Part shown: positions 11,800 through 24,499 of the stretch, one piece after another | Position numbering within the stretch: position 1 is the first letter of the stretch | How the letters are laid out: each line of letters starts with the position of its first letter | NCBI GenBank assembly: GCA_024138025.1 | Contig: JAMXBD010001254.1 | Span: 1 to 64,000, forward strand | Origin: Combretum micranthum | Lineage: Eukaryota > Streptophyta > Magnoliopsida > Myrtales > Combretaceae | Direction: 5' to 3' | Length of the DNA stretch: 64,000 nt | The notes under the pieces: model-generated | Database searches by the model: none | What the model was told of the DNA's origin: nothing | Seen by the model: the letters and a program-made list of their open reading frames with translations, nothing else | Translations under genes and position numbers: made by a program

Positions 11800-13229
11800 T
11801 CCTAATATTGTTAGGTCATGGTAAACTCTAAAAGCTTCATATGACTAATCACATTCAAATTAAATTTAACCAATTCCTAATCTATGATTAATCATTAGGC
11901 AAGTGTACCTACCAAGATACAGTATAGATTAGAGCACAGGGGTTGTTTCATCATGATCTAACTAATAGTAATTATCTTAACTTTACTATTTAGCTAATTT
12001 TAATTAAATGGTATTAATGATTCTAATTTCTAGCAATTATCAAGATTAGTCTACTAACTTGGGTGTAAAAGCTTTTAAAGAATATTAGATCACAAAACTA
12101 TCCTAGTCTTGATTCATCACTAACTCTATACTCAATTCTTACATAATATTCATTTAATGATGCATTTATGTTCTTGAACTGTGGGAATCCTTAGTTTAAT
12201 TAACATTTCTTTAAGATTATTAATTTCTAATCTCATATGAATTAATGAAAATGTCTTTCTCATCAAGAATATACAAGATTGCATTAGAGATCATGATTCC
12301 TTAACAAGATTTAATCTTTTGTAGAAAGTTTATATTTTTCTATGTCTAGCATTGCATATAAACTTCACTATTCATGTAGAGTTATCTTATTAAATGATCT
12401 TTCAATCAATCTAATATCATTTAATAAGAATCATGCATTGAAATTAATATTGCACATATATCAAATCAATAAATAATTAAACATATTCAAGAAGCATAAA
12501 GTTTCATTAAATGAAAAGCAATTTTATTACATTAGAGCTAGGTTTCTCAAGACTTAGAGTAAAAACAAACTATTTTTCCAAAATGAAAAAGACAAGAACA
12601 AGATCTAGGGAAATAGATTCTACTCATGAGAAAACCCCTTTTTGATCTTTGTCTTGTGATCTTCATTAAACTCTGCGTTTCTTTACTTTAAGTTAGTTAT
12701 CTCACTCTCTAAAAGACGAAGGAAAGAGAAGAAAATCTCTTTAAAATGATTAAAGATGGCTATTTATAGATAGGATAGCCCTACATGACCATCTTACACG
12801 GCCCGTGTTCAAGCCTATCTAGGATTAAAAAGTACACATTCTTCTACAAATCACGGCTTGTGTAGGGCACCCGTGCAGAATTTCATCAACTTTTTATTCT
12901 TTTTTCTATCATACACAAGCTTTCTACACAGCTTATGTAGCTTCCTTATGTAACAATCAATGCATTCTAGTAAAAAATTATGTTCTACACCAATATTCTA
13001 TATAGTTTGTGTAGGAACTCGTGTATGCTATAAATCTTCAACTTGTAATTCTTTATCAATACCTCCCTTGATTAATCCAAATGTCTTCATTGAGCTCATT
13101 TTCTTCTCTTACCCCTAAAATTTTCATTTTAATCTAATAAGTGTCATTTTCTTCAATAAAACATATCGAATTCATACAACATAATATCAAATCAACATTC
13201 AGAATAAGGCTTTTTTGACACTTATCATC
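11800..13229 (-). repeat. Athila/Tat-like LTR (minus strand)
   Basis: Read on the minus strand it starts TGATAAGTGTCAAAAAAGCC at 13229. It has a TATAAATA box at 12768-12761 and, near its far end, the CTCTAATCTATACTG...GTACACTTGCC block (about 11945-11895). That block parallels the CTCTAATCTATG...GTACACTTACC block near the end of the element J 5' LTR (30955-30985). A gag remnant follows directly. The exact distal boundary and the PBS are not recognisable, and no TSD was found. The start TGATAAG is shared with the LTR of element K. Confidence 0.6.
12761..12768 (-). promoter_or_regulatory. LTR TATA box
   Basis: TATAAATA on the minus strand, about 460 bases into the LTR that starts at 13229. It is followed by non-AT sequence, as expected of an LTR core promoter. 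Confidence 0.5.
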
Positions 13230-13231
13230 TA

Positions 13232-13430
13232 TTAAAGGCTCATGTTCCTCATTTCACTCTTAGATGAATGGCATGAAGGTAGCCCAACATGAAGCTTTTT
13301 AGCAATTGCTTGAAAGCTTTTTATGAAAACTCCTTCAGTCCTCTTTGCTTCTTTAGCATGTGTTTCCTACTGCCTCTTTAGCTCCTTTACCTCCGTTGTC
13401 AACTCATTTAGAGCATATGCATGAGAACCT
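13232..13430 (-). pseudogene. ATHILA ORF1-like C-terminal fragment
   Basis: The minus strand reads ALNELTTEVKELKRQ, then a stop, then THAKEAKRTEGVFIKSFQAI and AKKLHVGLPS. It matches 10731-10625 at both DNA and protein level (ALNELTTEVK...). The charged, Lys/Glu-rich character fits the coiled C-terminal part of these ORF1 proteins. It ends at the LTR start (13229) on one side. On the other it joins the copia primer-binding site at 13445, so both flanks are breakpoints. Confidence 0.55.
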
Positions 13431-13432
13431 TA

Positions 13433-13445
13433 GCTCTAATACCAA
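13433..13445 (-). other. Ty1/copia primer-binding site (tRNA-Met type)
   Basis: The minus strand reads TTGGTATTAGAGC, one base different from the TTGGTATCAGAGC that pairs with the initiator tRNA-Met 3' end in plant copia elements. It sits 5 bases beyond the LTR end at 13451, which is the expected spacing. Confidence 0.7.
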
Positions 13446-13450
13446 GCATA

Positions 13451-13863
13451 TGTTGGGTGCAAAATTATATAGTAGATTTTGGAGGTTGAAATCATAAGCT
13501 AGTAAACATTGGAGATAGAGCAATATAGCTAAAGGATCATAGAATTATCTCATTATATTGAATACATGGAAGATGATATTACAAATGAAGGACATAAGGT
13601 CCTTTTATTATGATGCTCTCTTACCATGAGAAAGAGACATGCAATTTGTACAAGGAATCTTAAAGATGCCAACTCATGGAATGGTAAATATGTTGGTTGG
13701 CTTTTGCTAGTTCTTCTAGGAGGTGAAAGAAAGCAAAAGCCAAAACGAAGTTGATAACCATAAAAGGAAGAAGCAAAATCTAAAATGAACTTGAAACCAA
13801 GACCTTATTTTCTAAGTGAATATCCTAGACAATAAAATTCATCATGAAATGATAAACATGCAT
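13451..13863 (-). repeat. Ty1/copia LTR (minus strand)
   Basis: The LTR end at 13451 reads, on the plus strand, TGTTGGGTGC, so the minus-strand LTR finishes GCACCCAACA before the primer-binding site. A TATA-like TAATAAAAGGACC lies at about 13618-13606. The distal end near 13863 is approximate. No gag-pol follows the PBS. Instead the sequence breaks into ATHILA ORF1-like DNA, so the internal region is lost. Confidence 0.55.
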
Positions 13864-14319
13864 TAGAATACTCCATAATAGGTTGACTTGGTCATTGCTT
13901 CAAAATGAAGCAAAATTCTACATTATAAGAAATCTAATTGTAGATATGTATAGTTTATGGCCAAGTAAACATATAAAATATTGCAAATTATATTTTTTGA
14001 CAAGACCTATCGAATTGTCATGTAACTCTATCTGGAAGATGATACTCTATAATATGAAAGCATATCGTATGTACATAAGCTAGCCATACACCATTCCCTT
14101 CTCTATATATACCTGGTAATAATTGTATCATATTAAAGTATAACCCACTGATCTATAGAAGATAAATGCATTTAGTATACTATAGATTTATATAATGATA
14201 TAGTTAATGTAACTGACAAGCTTATTGTATTTGCGTGGGTGTCTATCGGTCAAGTATCTCTTTATATAGGTGCAAAACATACATGAAACTTTATATAATG
14301 TCAAATATGTCATCCCATT

Positions 14320-14895
14320 AACATGCCAGTGGACCCTAAGGTGCAGTGCACGTCTGAGTCATACATGGTGTTAGATGTGGGAATCTATCCTATTCCCATA
14401 TCTATAAAGAATAGCTGTACCCCTTATCTCTAATGTCTCTATATATGTTGCTTGGCACAAATATCTATACAACCATGCTAAACAGGTAGATTTTAGCTAC
14501 GTGTCATTTGAAAATCCTCCAACAATGGTAGGAACATTATATGAACTAAGCTAGAAGATATATCGATAAATAGTAAATCACCTATCAATAAAAAACTATA
14601 TGCTTTGGTATGCCTTTAAATTAATATATCATCAGCATCCTTGATATATGAGTTAATAGAAGGGTCCTTAGCCTAAGACATCTCCAATTTTTTTCCTTTT
14701 ATATTATAACATCCGGTTTGATTCCAATAAATGCTCATCTAACTTTAGCAATCATGTGATGTGTGCCTTATGATTTCTTTGCTATCTATAGGCAAAACAA
14801 ACTATAGATGTATTTCCTATAGTGTTAACCCAACTTCCCCATGCATCATGTGGAAAGTATAGTTCTTTGGTCCCCATCTCTCAATCAATGTAGTG
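14320..14895 (-). pseudogene. Plant mobile domain (PMD) pseudogene
   Basis: The minus strand from 14895 reads LIERWGPKNYTFHMMHGEVG, then LTL, a stop, and LPIDSKEIIRHTS (about 14800-14760). Later (14440-14380) comes the end of the domain with IWE-stop-DRFPHL. PMD proteins carry 'ERWRxETHTFHLPxGEMTxTL...LLGLPVDGxPVTG...' and end 'LLQLWAWERF', so the order fits. The domain occurs in MAIL1/MAIN-like plant proteins and in transposons that captured it. Many stops and frame shifts are present. Its C-terminal part is inverted relative to the copy at 15168-15645. Confidence 0.7.
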
Positions 14896-15167
14896 ATTAG
14901 TGCTCAATCAAGTTATATAAATGGCAAATGTGTTATTCCATCAAATCTAACCTGTTGTAAGTATGAATCTATCTTAGGATCTTATAAGTCATGCATCTCT
15001 TCAGCATTTTTCGGAGATGCCTCTCATCTACGATACACAGTCAAACTATTTTCTTACAAAAATTAATTATATTATATATAAGTAAATAAGATTAATAATT
15101 TTAATATATCATATAGTGAAGTTGCATACCTCTCATATATCATTATAGGATATATAACTATAATTTG

Positions 15168-15645
15168 GTTTGCCTACTATAGAGGCTAAACCAGTCACAA
15201 GGCACACATCAAATGATTGGTTAGAGTTATGTAAGCACCTATTGGGATTCATGCCAAATGGTGATATTATAAAAGGACAAAGATTAAAGATGTTTTGGCT
15301 GAGGACCCTTTTATTGACACATCTGCCAGAGGATATTGATGATATATTGATCTAGAGGCACACTAGAGCATATTTCTTTTTATTGATAAGTGGTCTACTA
15401 TTTGCCAACTCATCTTCTAGCCTGTTTCATATAATATTCCTACTGTTGTTAGGGATTTCCAAATTATACGTAGTTATAGTTAGGAATCTACCTATTCAGG
15501 ATGGTTGTACTGATATATGTGCTAGGCAACACATTTAGAGACATTAGAGATAAGGGGTGCAACTGTTCTTCTATAGATATGGGCATGGGATAGATTCTCA
15601 CATCTAGAACTATGTAAGACTTAGATGTGCTTAGAGTCTACTAGC
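15168..15645 (+). pseudogene. Plant mobile domain (PMD) pseudogene, second copy
   Basis: A 61-codon open part (15170-15355) reads PTIEAKPVTRHTSNDWLELC, then KHLLGFMPNGDIIKGQRLKM and LPEDIDDILI. It continues after a stop with RHTRAYFFLLISGLLFANSS and ends with ETLEIRGATVLL, a stop, and IWAWDRFSH (about 15541-15603). This is the middle and end of a plant mobile domain: 'GLPxxGxPVTG.T..DW..LC..LLG', 'RAYxLxLIGxxLFPDxS', 'IWAWERF'. The N-terminal ERW...GE part, present in the minus copy at 14820-14890, is missing here. Whether the two copies are the arms of one larger transposon or separate fragments is not resolved. Confidence 0.75.
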
Positions 15646-15779
15646 ATGTCGATAGTGTCAAGCCTGGGTAATTTTCTTATAAACTTTGCAAAAAGTGAAA
15701 TAAAAAGGAGGAAAAAAATGGGGTGTTTATAGATGGGATAATGTATTTGATATTAGATAGACTCCCATGCATGTTTTGT

Positions 15780-16425
15780 ACATGGAAAGAGAGGAGAGCT
15801 GGAAATATGGGCCTCGACCTGCAGGCCAGCCTATCAACCCCCTTAAAAAGCGAGTTGTGGTCAAAAGTTTTTTGCCTGTTTAAAAGCAAGCTGAATTAGC
15901 CTAGCTCATTTAACTTGCTGGATAAAGCGCGCGGGCTAACCCAAAAAAAAAAAAAAAACAACAGCAACAACAAGAGGAGAAGTTCAAAAAATAGAATAAT
16001 ATAACATTTAGTGATTATAAATGTATGTTATGCAAGAAGAATGATGGATGGATGTATCACAAGTATTAGAATATTTTTTAAAATACATATTTATTGATTT
16101 AAATATAATATGATATCTAATAAATTATTTTAAAAACTTGTTTTTCTATATAAATGTCAAAATAGCAATAAAATTAGTTGTTAATATATATAAAACCTTA
16201 AAATATATAAATAATTATAATTTTACAATAAACTAATATTAGAAATTAAAAAATAAAAAAAAATTAATTTTGGCCCGCGAGCTGGCCTGTTTAGCCTATA
16301 GGCCCAAGCATCGGGTCTGGCTTAAAAAATATGCCCTGTTTAAAAGCGAACCAAAACAGCCCAGCCTATTTAACCCGTGGGCTGGGCCTGGTCCTGGTCC
16401 CTCTTTGCCCACCTCTAACCATGTT
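15780..16425. repeat. GC-rich direct-repeat pair flanking AT-rich core
   Basis: CCTGTTTAAAAGC occurs at 15875-15887 and 16335-16347. Each copy is followed by AGCC-AGC-ATTTAAC and GGGCT words. The AT-rich centre (15980-16260) has no gene. The 'GGGCTGGGCC...TTTGCCCACCTCTAAC' end (16379-16420) is a theme of many non-autonomous hAT-like plant repeats. I could not pair it with a matching end or TSD. Confidence 0.4.
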
Positions 16426-18686
16426 TGTCCTGAAACAATATTTTTTCTCCTAAACAACTGTTTTCAAAGCCCATGTTAATTTTACAATTTTCCTTGTCAT
16501 CAGAAACCTTGGACATGTTCATAGTAACCTTGGACATGTTCATAGTCATGTGTTTTATCTACTAAACTTCAACTTCTCTCATTCAAAACCCTCAACATAG
16601 CCCTGCAATATATGCACATTCACATCTCAATTGATCTAGGACTCTTCAAAATTCATTAATTCTTCTCTAAACTTCATCAAAATTAAACAAAATCCTCTTC
16701 TTTATCTCAAGAAAGATATAAGTGCTTGAAATTGAAAATTTAACCAATTAAGTACCTTTTATTTTATCAAATTAACCATCAACAACATTTAAATATAACT
16801 CAGATTATTTCTATAAATAAGGGTCTCACAACACCTATTAATAGTATAGGCCATAATTTATGTCATCATACAATTTTACTAAGTATGAACATTTGTACCT
16901 AAAAAATATAGTCATAAAAAGGCCCATGGCAAACGAAAAAAAAAATGCCACAAAAATTTACAATTTGATTGCATGAATCAACTTGTTTAGGTGAAAGAAT
17001 CATGGCATCCCTTTTTAAATCGTGATCATGTAATAAACTTGTTTCCATGAATTCTTTTTAATTCAATTCTTCAAAATCAACACCAATTTGTTATGGAAAT
17101 ACATCTAAGATTTCATTATTACAACTTGAAATCAAACACTACAGTTTTTGAAAATTTTTACTTGATACTATCAAAAGATTTTCTTAGCATTCATGGATTT
17201 CCAACAATGTTACATTCTTGATTTTCCATAACACAAAGTGACTACAATAAATAACAATAAAAACAAACACAGATTGATACTAACATCTTCAAATACCATA
17301 CACCACAAGCCTTTGGAAGTACTAACGATCCATAACCATTGAAATTTTTGAACTTGAAATCAATTTTGGCATAAAATCAATGATAGAACCACTTAAGACC
17401 AAAAAGAAAATTTTTTTGATGAAACATAGAAAATATGAAATCAATATAACATTTTCAACTTATTTTGTCAAAATAGTCATGTTGATGAAAGTTGGAAAAT
17501 GGCTTGGAAAATAGGTCAAGAGAGAGTTTTTAAGAGGAAAAGGGAAGAGAGAAAGAAAGTATGTATCACAACATATATATATAAGGGTTTAATAGAAAAT
17601 TCACTCAATGTGACTCAATAAAAGAAAGAACGATAACTATATTAAAAAAGAAATTTGAAATTACAAAAGTTCCTTCAAAATAAATTATTATTATTATTAT
17701 TTTTAGGATATTTTATTTTAATTAACAAATAGATGATAAAAAAATCGAGTCCAATAAAATAATAAATGATAGTTATATATATTAGGGTTATTTATAGCCT
17801 CCCATGCATCTATAGTTAATATAGGCACATTAAGGCTCAGAACCTGCAAGGAACCACAATTAATAACCATGACGACCATTAACAAATAATAACTACTCAA
17901 TCTTCAATTCATCCTTCATTACTATGTTGCTTCACACTCATGGAAACAACCATAACATCACTACCCTAATTGGCTCATAGAGCCCATCATACAAATCCTA
18001 ATTAAACAAGCCATTAAGACAGATGGGGTTTATGCCTTACTAAAGGTACTAGTACAAAGATAGTAAATATATACACATTAAAAGAAATCTTATGCTTCCA
18101 AAGGTCAACTAGTTCAATCATCTCTCGAAATGTCCTCTCCACTATTGCTATCCCCGTAATCAACAACTACATCGTATCCTATCAGATTAAACATAATTGG
18201 AGTGCTAATTGAACCAGAAATGAGAAAAGAATGAGCTAAAGCCCAATATTGTATCACAACAAGCACATACATATGAGCATACGTAAACATTCAAAAACAT
18301 ACTTAATCTGATGTAATAAACAACCACTTATTATCTTTATCTTTAGGTTTAATAAGTAACTCAAGGATAACTCAATATCCCGACAGCACACTATATATGA
18401 CATATACATATACGATGTTAGGTACTCCCTAACATCCATGAGTCCATGTTTCCAAACCTAAATCTACCCATAATCGTCTCTAGGTGCGACTCCATGCAAG
18501 GACAACATCACATAAAGATCATTAGGGTATCGCATTGATATTACTAGTACTCCCAATCCATCAACCATAGCTAAACACAGGGAACATACCTTAATTTAGG
18601 TCGGATATATTATTAGTCAATTTATTTAACTATTCCAGCATTCACATGCAAGATAGAAGGTAATGCATGTATCTAAACAAACAACT
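16426..18686. other. Unassigned; possibly a decayed minus-strand LTR
   Basis: No gene. A 22-bp direct repeat (ACCTTGGACATGTTCATAGT, 16507 and 16528) lies near the left. On the minus strand a TATA-like CCTTATATATATA (about 17585-17573) is flanked by purine-rich GAGAGAAAGAAAG on the plus strand (17546-17560). This resembles the promoter area of solo LTR C (34030-34145). It may be a very old relative of the solo LTR group. Confidence 0.3.
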
Positions 18687-21600
18687 TGTAACAACCTCAA
18701 GAATTTAACTTAGCTAACTTAAGCAACTTATAGGTCTTAATTTGTTATAAACTCTCCTATTCTTTACGCTCGGTTGAATTTAAGAGATGTCCATTAGTGT
18801 TCTAGCCTTTTGAGGTATAAAAGAAGCCATTGAAAATGTTTAAACTAGATCAAAGGTCATTTTTAAAGCTTAAGTTCATGGGGATGGCGTGATTAGCTCG
18901 GTGTAACAAGGTATAACATGGCATACCCCTTAAATAAGGCATGCACAAAGGTACTCCCTAAGGCACGATCGTGATCTAGGTTATGCAGGGAGACACTCTC
19001 TCTATCACACCCATAATAGAGGGAGTGACAAGCCCTATAAGGATTTCACTCCCCTTGTGTCACACGCCCATAAGGTACCCTAGTAGTATTGATATATCAT
19101 GTAACCAACCGAGGCCTTCAGAGAGTTATATGAGTACTATACAACTAACATGCCCCGCAATGTGGACAGTTAATAGGATCATAAGGTTGTCAAGATAAAA
19201 AATTTCACATACGTATATAACATCTTTACAATAGTGCTTTTCTTACAACCAACTTAGGATCAATCCTAAGAAAACTTGCAACTTAAGAAAACAACATAAA
19301 CTGTTCTATATAAAAGAAGCTATCATCACTTCCGCTCAAGCCTTGGGTTTTCCCTTTTAATTTACTACGTCTACCCAGCACAAGCTTGGATTCATTCTAA
19401 AAATCCTGAAAACATATAAAGTCAGTAAGAGTATGAACAAACCACAACTCAGTGAGATAACCAAATCAGACCATGCTTCAAGCACATACTAAACAAATTA
19501 ATTACAATAAAATGCAGTACCACAGCCAACCATATGAAATGCACACCAAATGAATGTAAACAACATATCTATGGTAGTTTGGAACAATAAACAGTGTACA
19601 TTTACGCTGTCTACACTTCAGTTGTTGGGATGGACCTTGACTTAGGCAACATCCATCCTTGCCCAATGTTAGTGAACAAAAATGGTAGACTCCGAGTTAG
19701 GTAACATCCACTCTCACTTAACGTGGGCGAACAACTATTTCAGCCTTGCAAGTAGACCCCAACTCAGGCAACATTTACTATGACTCAGATATGGAGATTT
19801 AACAAGTACACGCCGACTCAGGCAACATCTACCATCACCTTTGGACAGGTAGACCCTCACTTAGGCAACACCTATCCTCTTTACTCGGAAATGTCCCCAG
19901 TTCATTTCATTGACCATTATGGTAAAACTCAACAATTTTGAATGTCTAAAAAAGCAACTAGAAATGATCCAAGTCAAGGCTCTTTAAAGATACATTTCGA
20001 AAAAAATGCCTTTAATCTCAAATCTGAGACATTTCCTATTAGGGGAGGGGGAGTTCAATCACATGCGATGAATATATCCAATTAATTTAGCCAAGCATTT
20101 ACAATTATCCATTTATTTTATCATGTAGATGATTGCACTCACAACAACGATCATTCAATCAAACAAGAAATACAATTAACATAATAACAAGCAATATTAG
20201 GCACGATATAATGATAAGGTTTAAGTCATTCACGTATGCATCTTGTTTATAGATTGTAGTAATCTTTTGAAAACTCGAGGTTTTGTTTGAAAGCTCCTGT
20301 AGAGCAACAAGCATACATCACTAACACATAAAAGAGAAGATAGAACTCTAATAAGAGTTTTAAGCATTTTAGATTCCTGTTATAACTTCTTAACTTATGT
20401 TCTTTGCCATCGCATATCACTAAGGTTAGGACGAGGGTCACGTCACTACTCAAAACTAAGCTTGAGCCTAAGTAAACTAAGCATCAAGGGTCATTTAGGA
20501 AGGGTTGTGAGGTACATAGGTACAAGAAAACATCTTGCATCTCAACAATTTGAGGATTGAGTGCTGTTAAAAACATTCACAGCCTGTGTTGAGGGCATGT
20601 CGAGAGCTCGACACTAGGCCTTGACTAGAGCTGTACTTAAAACACTTTGTTTAACTTTGGCCTCGACATCGAGGGCTCGATAGCAGGCTATGGCGACAAT
20701 GTGCTCCAACACTTAAAAAACATTTTTAGGCACATCAACTTCTAAGTGTTTGTTGTAGGTAAGTCAAGTGCTTAATTTAGGCTGCGACAAATACTCATTC
20801 ATAAAAAACTTACCCCTTGACACTCACATTAAGTCTACCGTCAGACCACCTTGATGGCAAATTAAGCCGTAATGATTTCAAACACATATAACAGCTCCAA
20901 AACACCACAAACTTCTCTAGAATAGATCTAAGCATCAAAACGCTCATAAAAATAACCTAAAACACAACATTAGCAGCTATTCACTAATCTAACAGGAACT
21001 CTATCTTTATACCCTAACATAGATCTAACACAGGAACTCATAGGGTAGATCTACTATTATATTGCATGTTCTATTACTCTTTAGTTTATATAAAACTCAG
21101 AAAACATTTGTTTCAACACATATAAAAGATTTATTAAAACTAGGCCTCACAAGCTTAGAAAGCCAGTTTTGACACTTTTTGGAAAACAAAGCCTGGTTAA
21201 CTTTTGTTTAAACACATACGATAGATATTATTCATTTTAAGCTTAAACTTCACAAATCAATTTTTCATCTATTTTTGACATTTCCTAGTAAACCAAGTTT
21301 CTTCTTTTAGCTTTCTAAAACATGATACCTGCTAAAATGATATTTCACTTGTGAATAGTGAAATGTGCACATGCATCAGTATTTTAATAAAGATACTTTC
21401 TGTAACTTTTGTAAACTAACATACATGAAGATATTTTTTGTAACTTCTTGAAAATAAGGTAAGACGAAGTGTCTTGTTGTGCTTTTGAAGATCACTTTAC
21501 TTCTTTCCAAAACACAAGTTATAAAGCTGTTTAACACGATCTTGGGATTTTTCAAATAAGAACACGAAGATTTGGAAGAAAGGTTTTTGGTGTGAGTAAA

Positions 21601-22000
21601 AGATAGTGTTTTTAGAAAAGTAGATACTTCGAAAATATCGTGTTTACTTTCTAAAAACAACAATGTCCAGTCGGTGTCAACTTTTAAATCACTGTTTAGC
21701 TTTCTTTTTACATAAAAGAAAATAAATATTATTTACTAGGAGTTATAATTTCGATATTTAATGAAAGAAGCTCTATTTAAGAGAAAAGGACAGTAGTCTA
21801 TGCTTCAAAACTCCTTGTAGCTGTCTTGCATTAAATTTTCTGGTACTTTTGAAAAAGAAGTAATCATGAAAAGATCACCTCCTTTTAATGCATGTAAAGC
21901 AACACATTATTAATCGGAAAAAAAATTAACTAATGTATACCAAAACATTTATTATTTCCAAGATATAAAATTAGATTTAGATCTTTAATTCTTTTAAATT
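18687..22000 (-). repeat. Degraded LTR-like element I, related to the giant solo LTRs
   Basis: Starts TGTAACAACC at 18687. The block GTATGAACAAACCACAACTC at 19431 matches GTATGAGCGAAACCACAGCTC at 57218 in solo LTR G in sequence, orientation and distance from the element end (about 0.35-0.75 kb). At 19625-19885 it carries about five degenerate copies of a 55-63 base unit. The distal end and TSD were not found, so the extent is approximate and the element may be truncated by 22.0 kb. Confidence 0.45.
19625..19885. repeat. Degenerate tandem array, unit 55-63 bp
   Basis: Five copies of a unit containing TAGACYCnnACTYAGGCAACA (about 19630, 19688, 19747, 19810, 19848). Copies differ in spacing and flanks. 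The array lies about 165 bases from the CACAACTCAGTGAG block, the same relative place as the arrays in solo LTRs A, B and F. Confidence 0.7.
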
Positions 22001-22596
22001 TTTACTTATACTATGGCAAAAGTTGATGATTACACTTTGTCATGCTCGTGATGAAGGGAGGGATAAGACCAGCGATCAACATTGAGGCTTTCATGGCTTC
22101 TAGCATGACTGTCTTCTTAGGGCATCCCAAACATGGAACAAAAGAAATCACGGTTTAAAACATGGTCACATCTCCTTGTTTAAGTCTCCTTTGCTTCAAA
22201 AAGCGATTTATTTTAATCTAATTTCATCCCTTCCATTGATCACAAAACATATAAACTCCGTAGACTCATTATTAACACATGCAAGTCCTTTATAGACATT
22301 CTCAAATCACATCTAATCGTCAAAAACATATTTCAACTTAATACAAAGGATTAAAGACAAGTTGAAAACATGTTACCTATTGAAATTATCCACTACTTTT
22401 CTCCTCTTGCATGTCTTCCTCCACTTCTCCTTATAAACTCGTAAAAGTTTACTTAAACTTGGTGCATGTTCCCGCCAAACATTGCTAAGATAAAGAACAC
22501 CATGTTTTATGTTCTATACATTTTTATATACCTTATAAATGATGAGAAAAGATAAAGGAATTGCTACTAACCTTGCTATCTTGTTGAGGTTCTTCT
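22001..22596. other. Unassigned flank of element J
   Basis: AT-rich and non-coding. It lies between the poorly defined distal end of element I and the 5' LTR of element J, and may belong to either. Confidence 0.35.
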
Positions 22597-23226
22597 TGAT
22601 AGGCTTAATTTCTAGAGGTTTATCCTACGAATATTAAGCTCAATTTAGAGCTTTTTAGTGGTACTGATATATGAATCGATACTTAATTGAGTCATATATT
22701 GCTAGAGATGAGTTTGACCAAGGACTATTCAAGAGAGTAAAGACAGCAAGAGCATATAGAAGCTTCAGGAGTGTGACAATTGCATTAGAGGAAGTTAAAG
22801 TACCTAAGTTGAAGCTCAAGGTGAAAGTCACAGACGGATCTTTGTAAAAGGAAGAAGTCAGGTCATCTGGACTCAAAATCACGCCCATGATCCATGGAGA
22901 ATTTGGAGAAAATTCGAGATCAATGTATACTAAGGACTGGGTTACAAAAGTGATTCTTGAAAAATGGCAACATGACCAATTTGTAGAATTGAAAATCACG
23001 GGTGTGAAACTAAAATTCAAAGAAGATTTAATGAGCACAATACCTACTAAGGTATGAGTGGCAGCTGTGACTCTACTTCCCGTAGGTGAAACATAGCTGA
23101 TGAAATGCAAGTCACAGGCATGATCTTTAGAAAGATGTGATTACGAATTTTATACTTAGTTTCACTAAACAATGTATTTACTAGTTAAGGTCGTATATTT
23201 TCATCAGATACCTTTTTAAGAAATGG

Positions 23227-23234
23227 TATAAAAT
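23227..23234 (+). promoter_or_regulatory. Element J 5' LTR TATA box
   Basis: TATAAAAT about 630 bases into the LTR. It is conserved at 40920-40927 in the 3' LTR, with the following TACACCATA(T/C)CCATTCC preserved. AATAAA lies about 250 bases downstream in both LTRs, a normal R-region length. Confidence 0.6.
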
Positions 23235-24491
23235 ACACCATACCCATTCCTCCAAACATCATCTAGAGATTTTCTCCATCAATTCAATATTCACTATAAC
23301 AAGTAGATTAGGACACCATGTAGACATCTTCTCCCCTCTGAAAGGGGAGTTAATGTGTGTGTGTGTGTATGTGTGGTTGTACGTGTCTATTGTTTCCTGA
23401 AGAACTTGAGAAAGTTGAAGCAATCATGTTGTTCATGTGTTGTGTTGCAAGACTCTAGATTTTTACCCAAATCCAATAAAAGGGTTTTGTCTTTTGTCTA
23501 CTCAATATTCTATTCTATTATGTTTAATTTTCTGTTATTGTTTATTTATTATTTTGTCATATGTATGAGTAAAGAATAGGATCTTTTTCATTGAATTAAC
23601 TTGAATCTTATAATTAAAGCTTAGTTTGTCTAATAGTTATCTAGTTTTAGTAAACAGAATTAATAATCTCAAGAAGTAGTGTAGGCACAATACCTTCTTG
23701 ACTAGATTTCAGTAGAAGACATCGAGAGATGTTTCATTAAATAGATCTTGTTTACTAGGTGAGTCGCTCATAATGATAGAGATATCATTGTAAACCCCCA
23801 AATTTTTGGAATCATTTTAGCTTAAACCCTAATCTGAAAGTCAACCGGAACCCTAAAGTCAACAAAACCCAGTTAGACGTAATAGCTTAAGTCCGGCAAT
23901 CCCGAATAAGCAACTCAGAGAAAGTAAGTAAGAGTTTAGTATATAGAATAGTGTGTAATTACCTAAGGAAGCTTAAAAAGATCAGATTAGTAAAACCGTA
24001 AATCGTCTTGAACCCGATCGGACACAATTCTTGAAAAACGTGTCCTAGGGCTCGGAATAGTAAAAATATTCCGAATATACCGTTAGACTCGTAAAAATAT
24101 AAGAATTTCAAAAATATCATTTTTATAATTTTTCAACAAGTAAAAATAATAGATATCGCAATTATATGAGTATTTTCTTACTAGCGGTACTTAAATTGTC
24201 ATGTCTACTTTACATTACACTATTCATTACTATTCTACACTATTCTTTTATCCCTACTTTTTCTTACACCTACTCTTGCAAACACCATAACCTATAACCT
24301 TTACTTTTTACCTTTCCCATAACTTTATTTTACATCTACCTTACTTAATATTACATTTATTTAATAAAAATACAAAATAAAACTCTTTCTCTCCCTCTAT
24401 TTCACTATGGCCGATGCCCCCCCTCTATAACCCTCTCAATTTTGTTTTATTTTTCTTTTTTTAATCACTCAAAAATCACTCCACATTTTCC

Positions 24492-24499
24492 TATAAATA
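24492..24499 (+). promoter_or_regulatory. Solo LTR A TATA box
   Basis: TATAAATA preceded by CATTTTCC and followed by CCCCCC-TCCTC. It matches in sequence and position 37263-37270 (D), 48977-48984 (E) and 56374-56381 (F). A pyrimidine-rich, CTCTC-containing leader and an AGGTAA donor-like site about 190 bases downstream are also shared. Confidence 0.65.

Noticed and set aside
22655..23110. 151-codon minus frame
   Set aside because: Lies wholly inside the U3 of the element J 5' LTR, antisense to it, and is not preserved in the 3' LTR copy.
23353..23370. (GT)n run taken as regulatory
   Set aside because: Simple repeat inside the J 5' LTR, absent from the 3' LTR.
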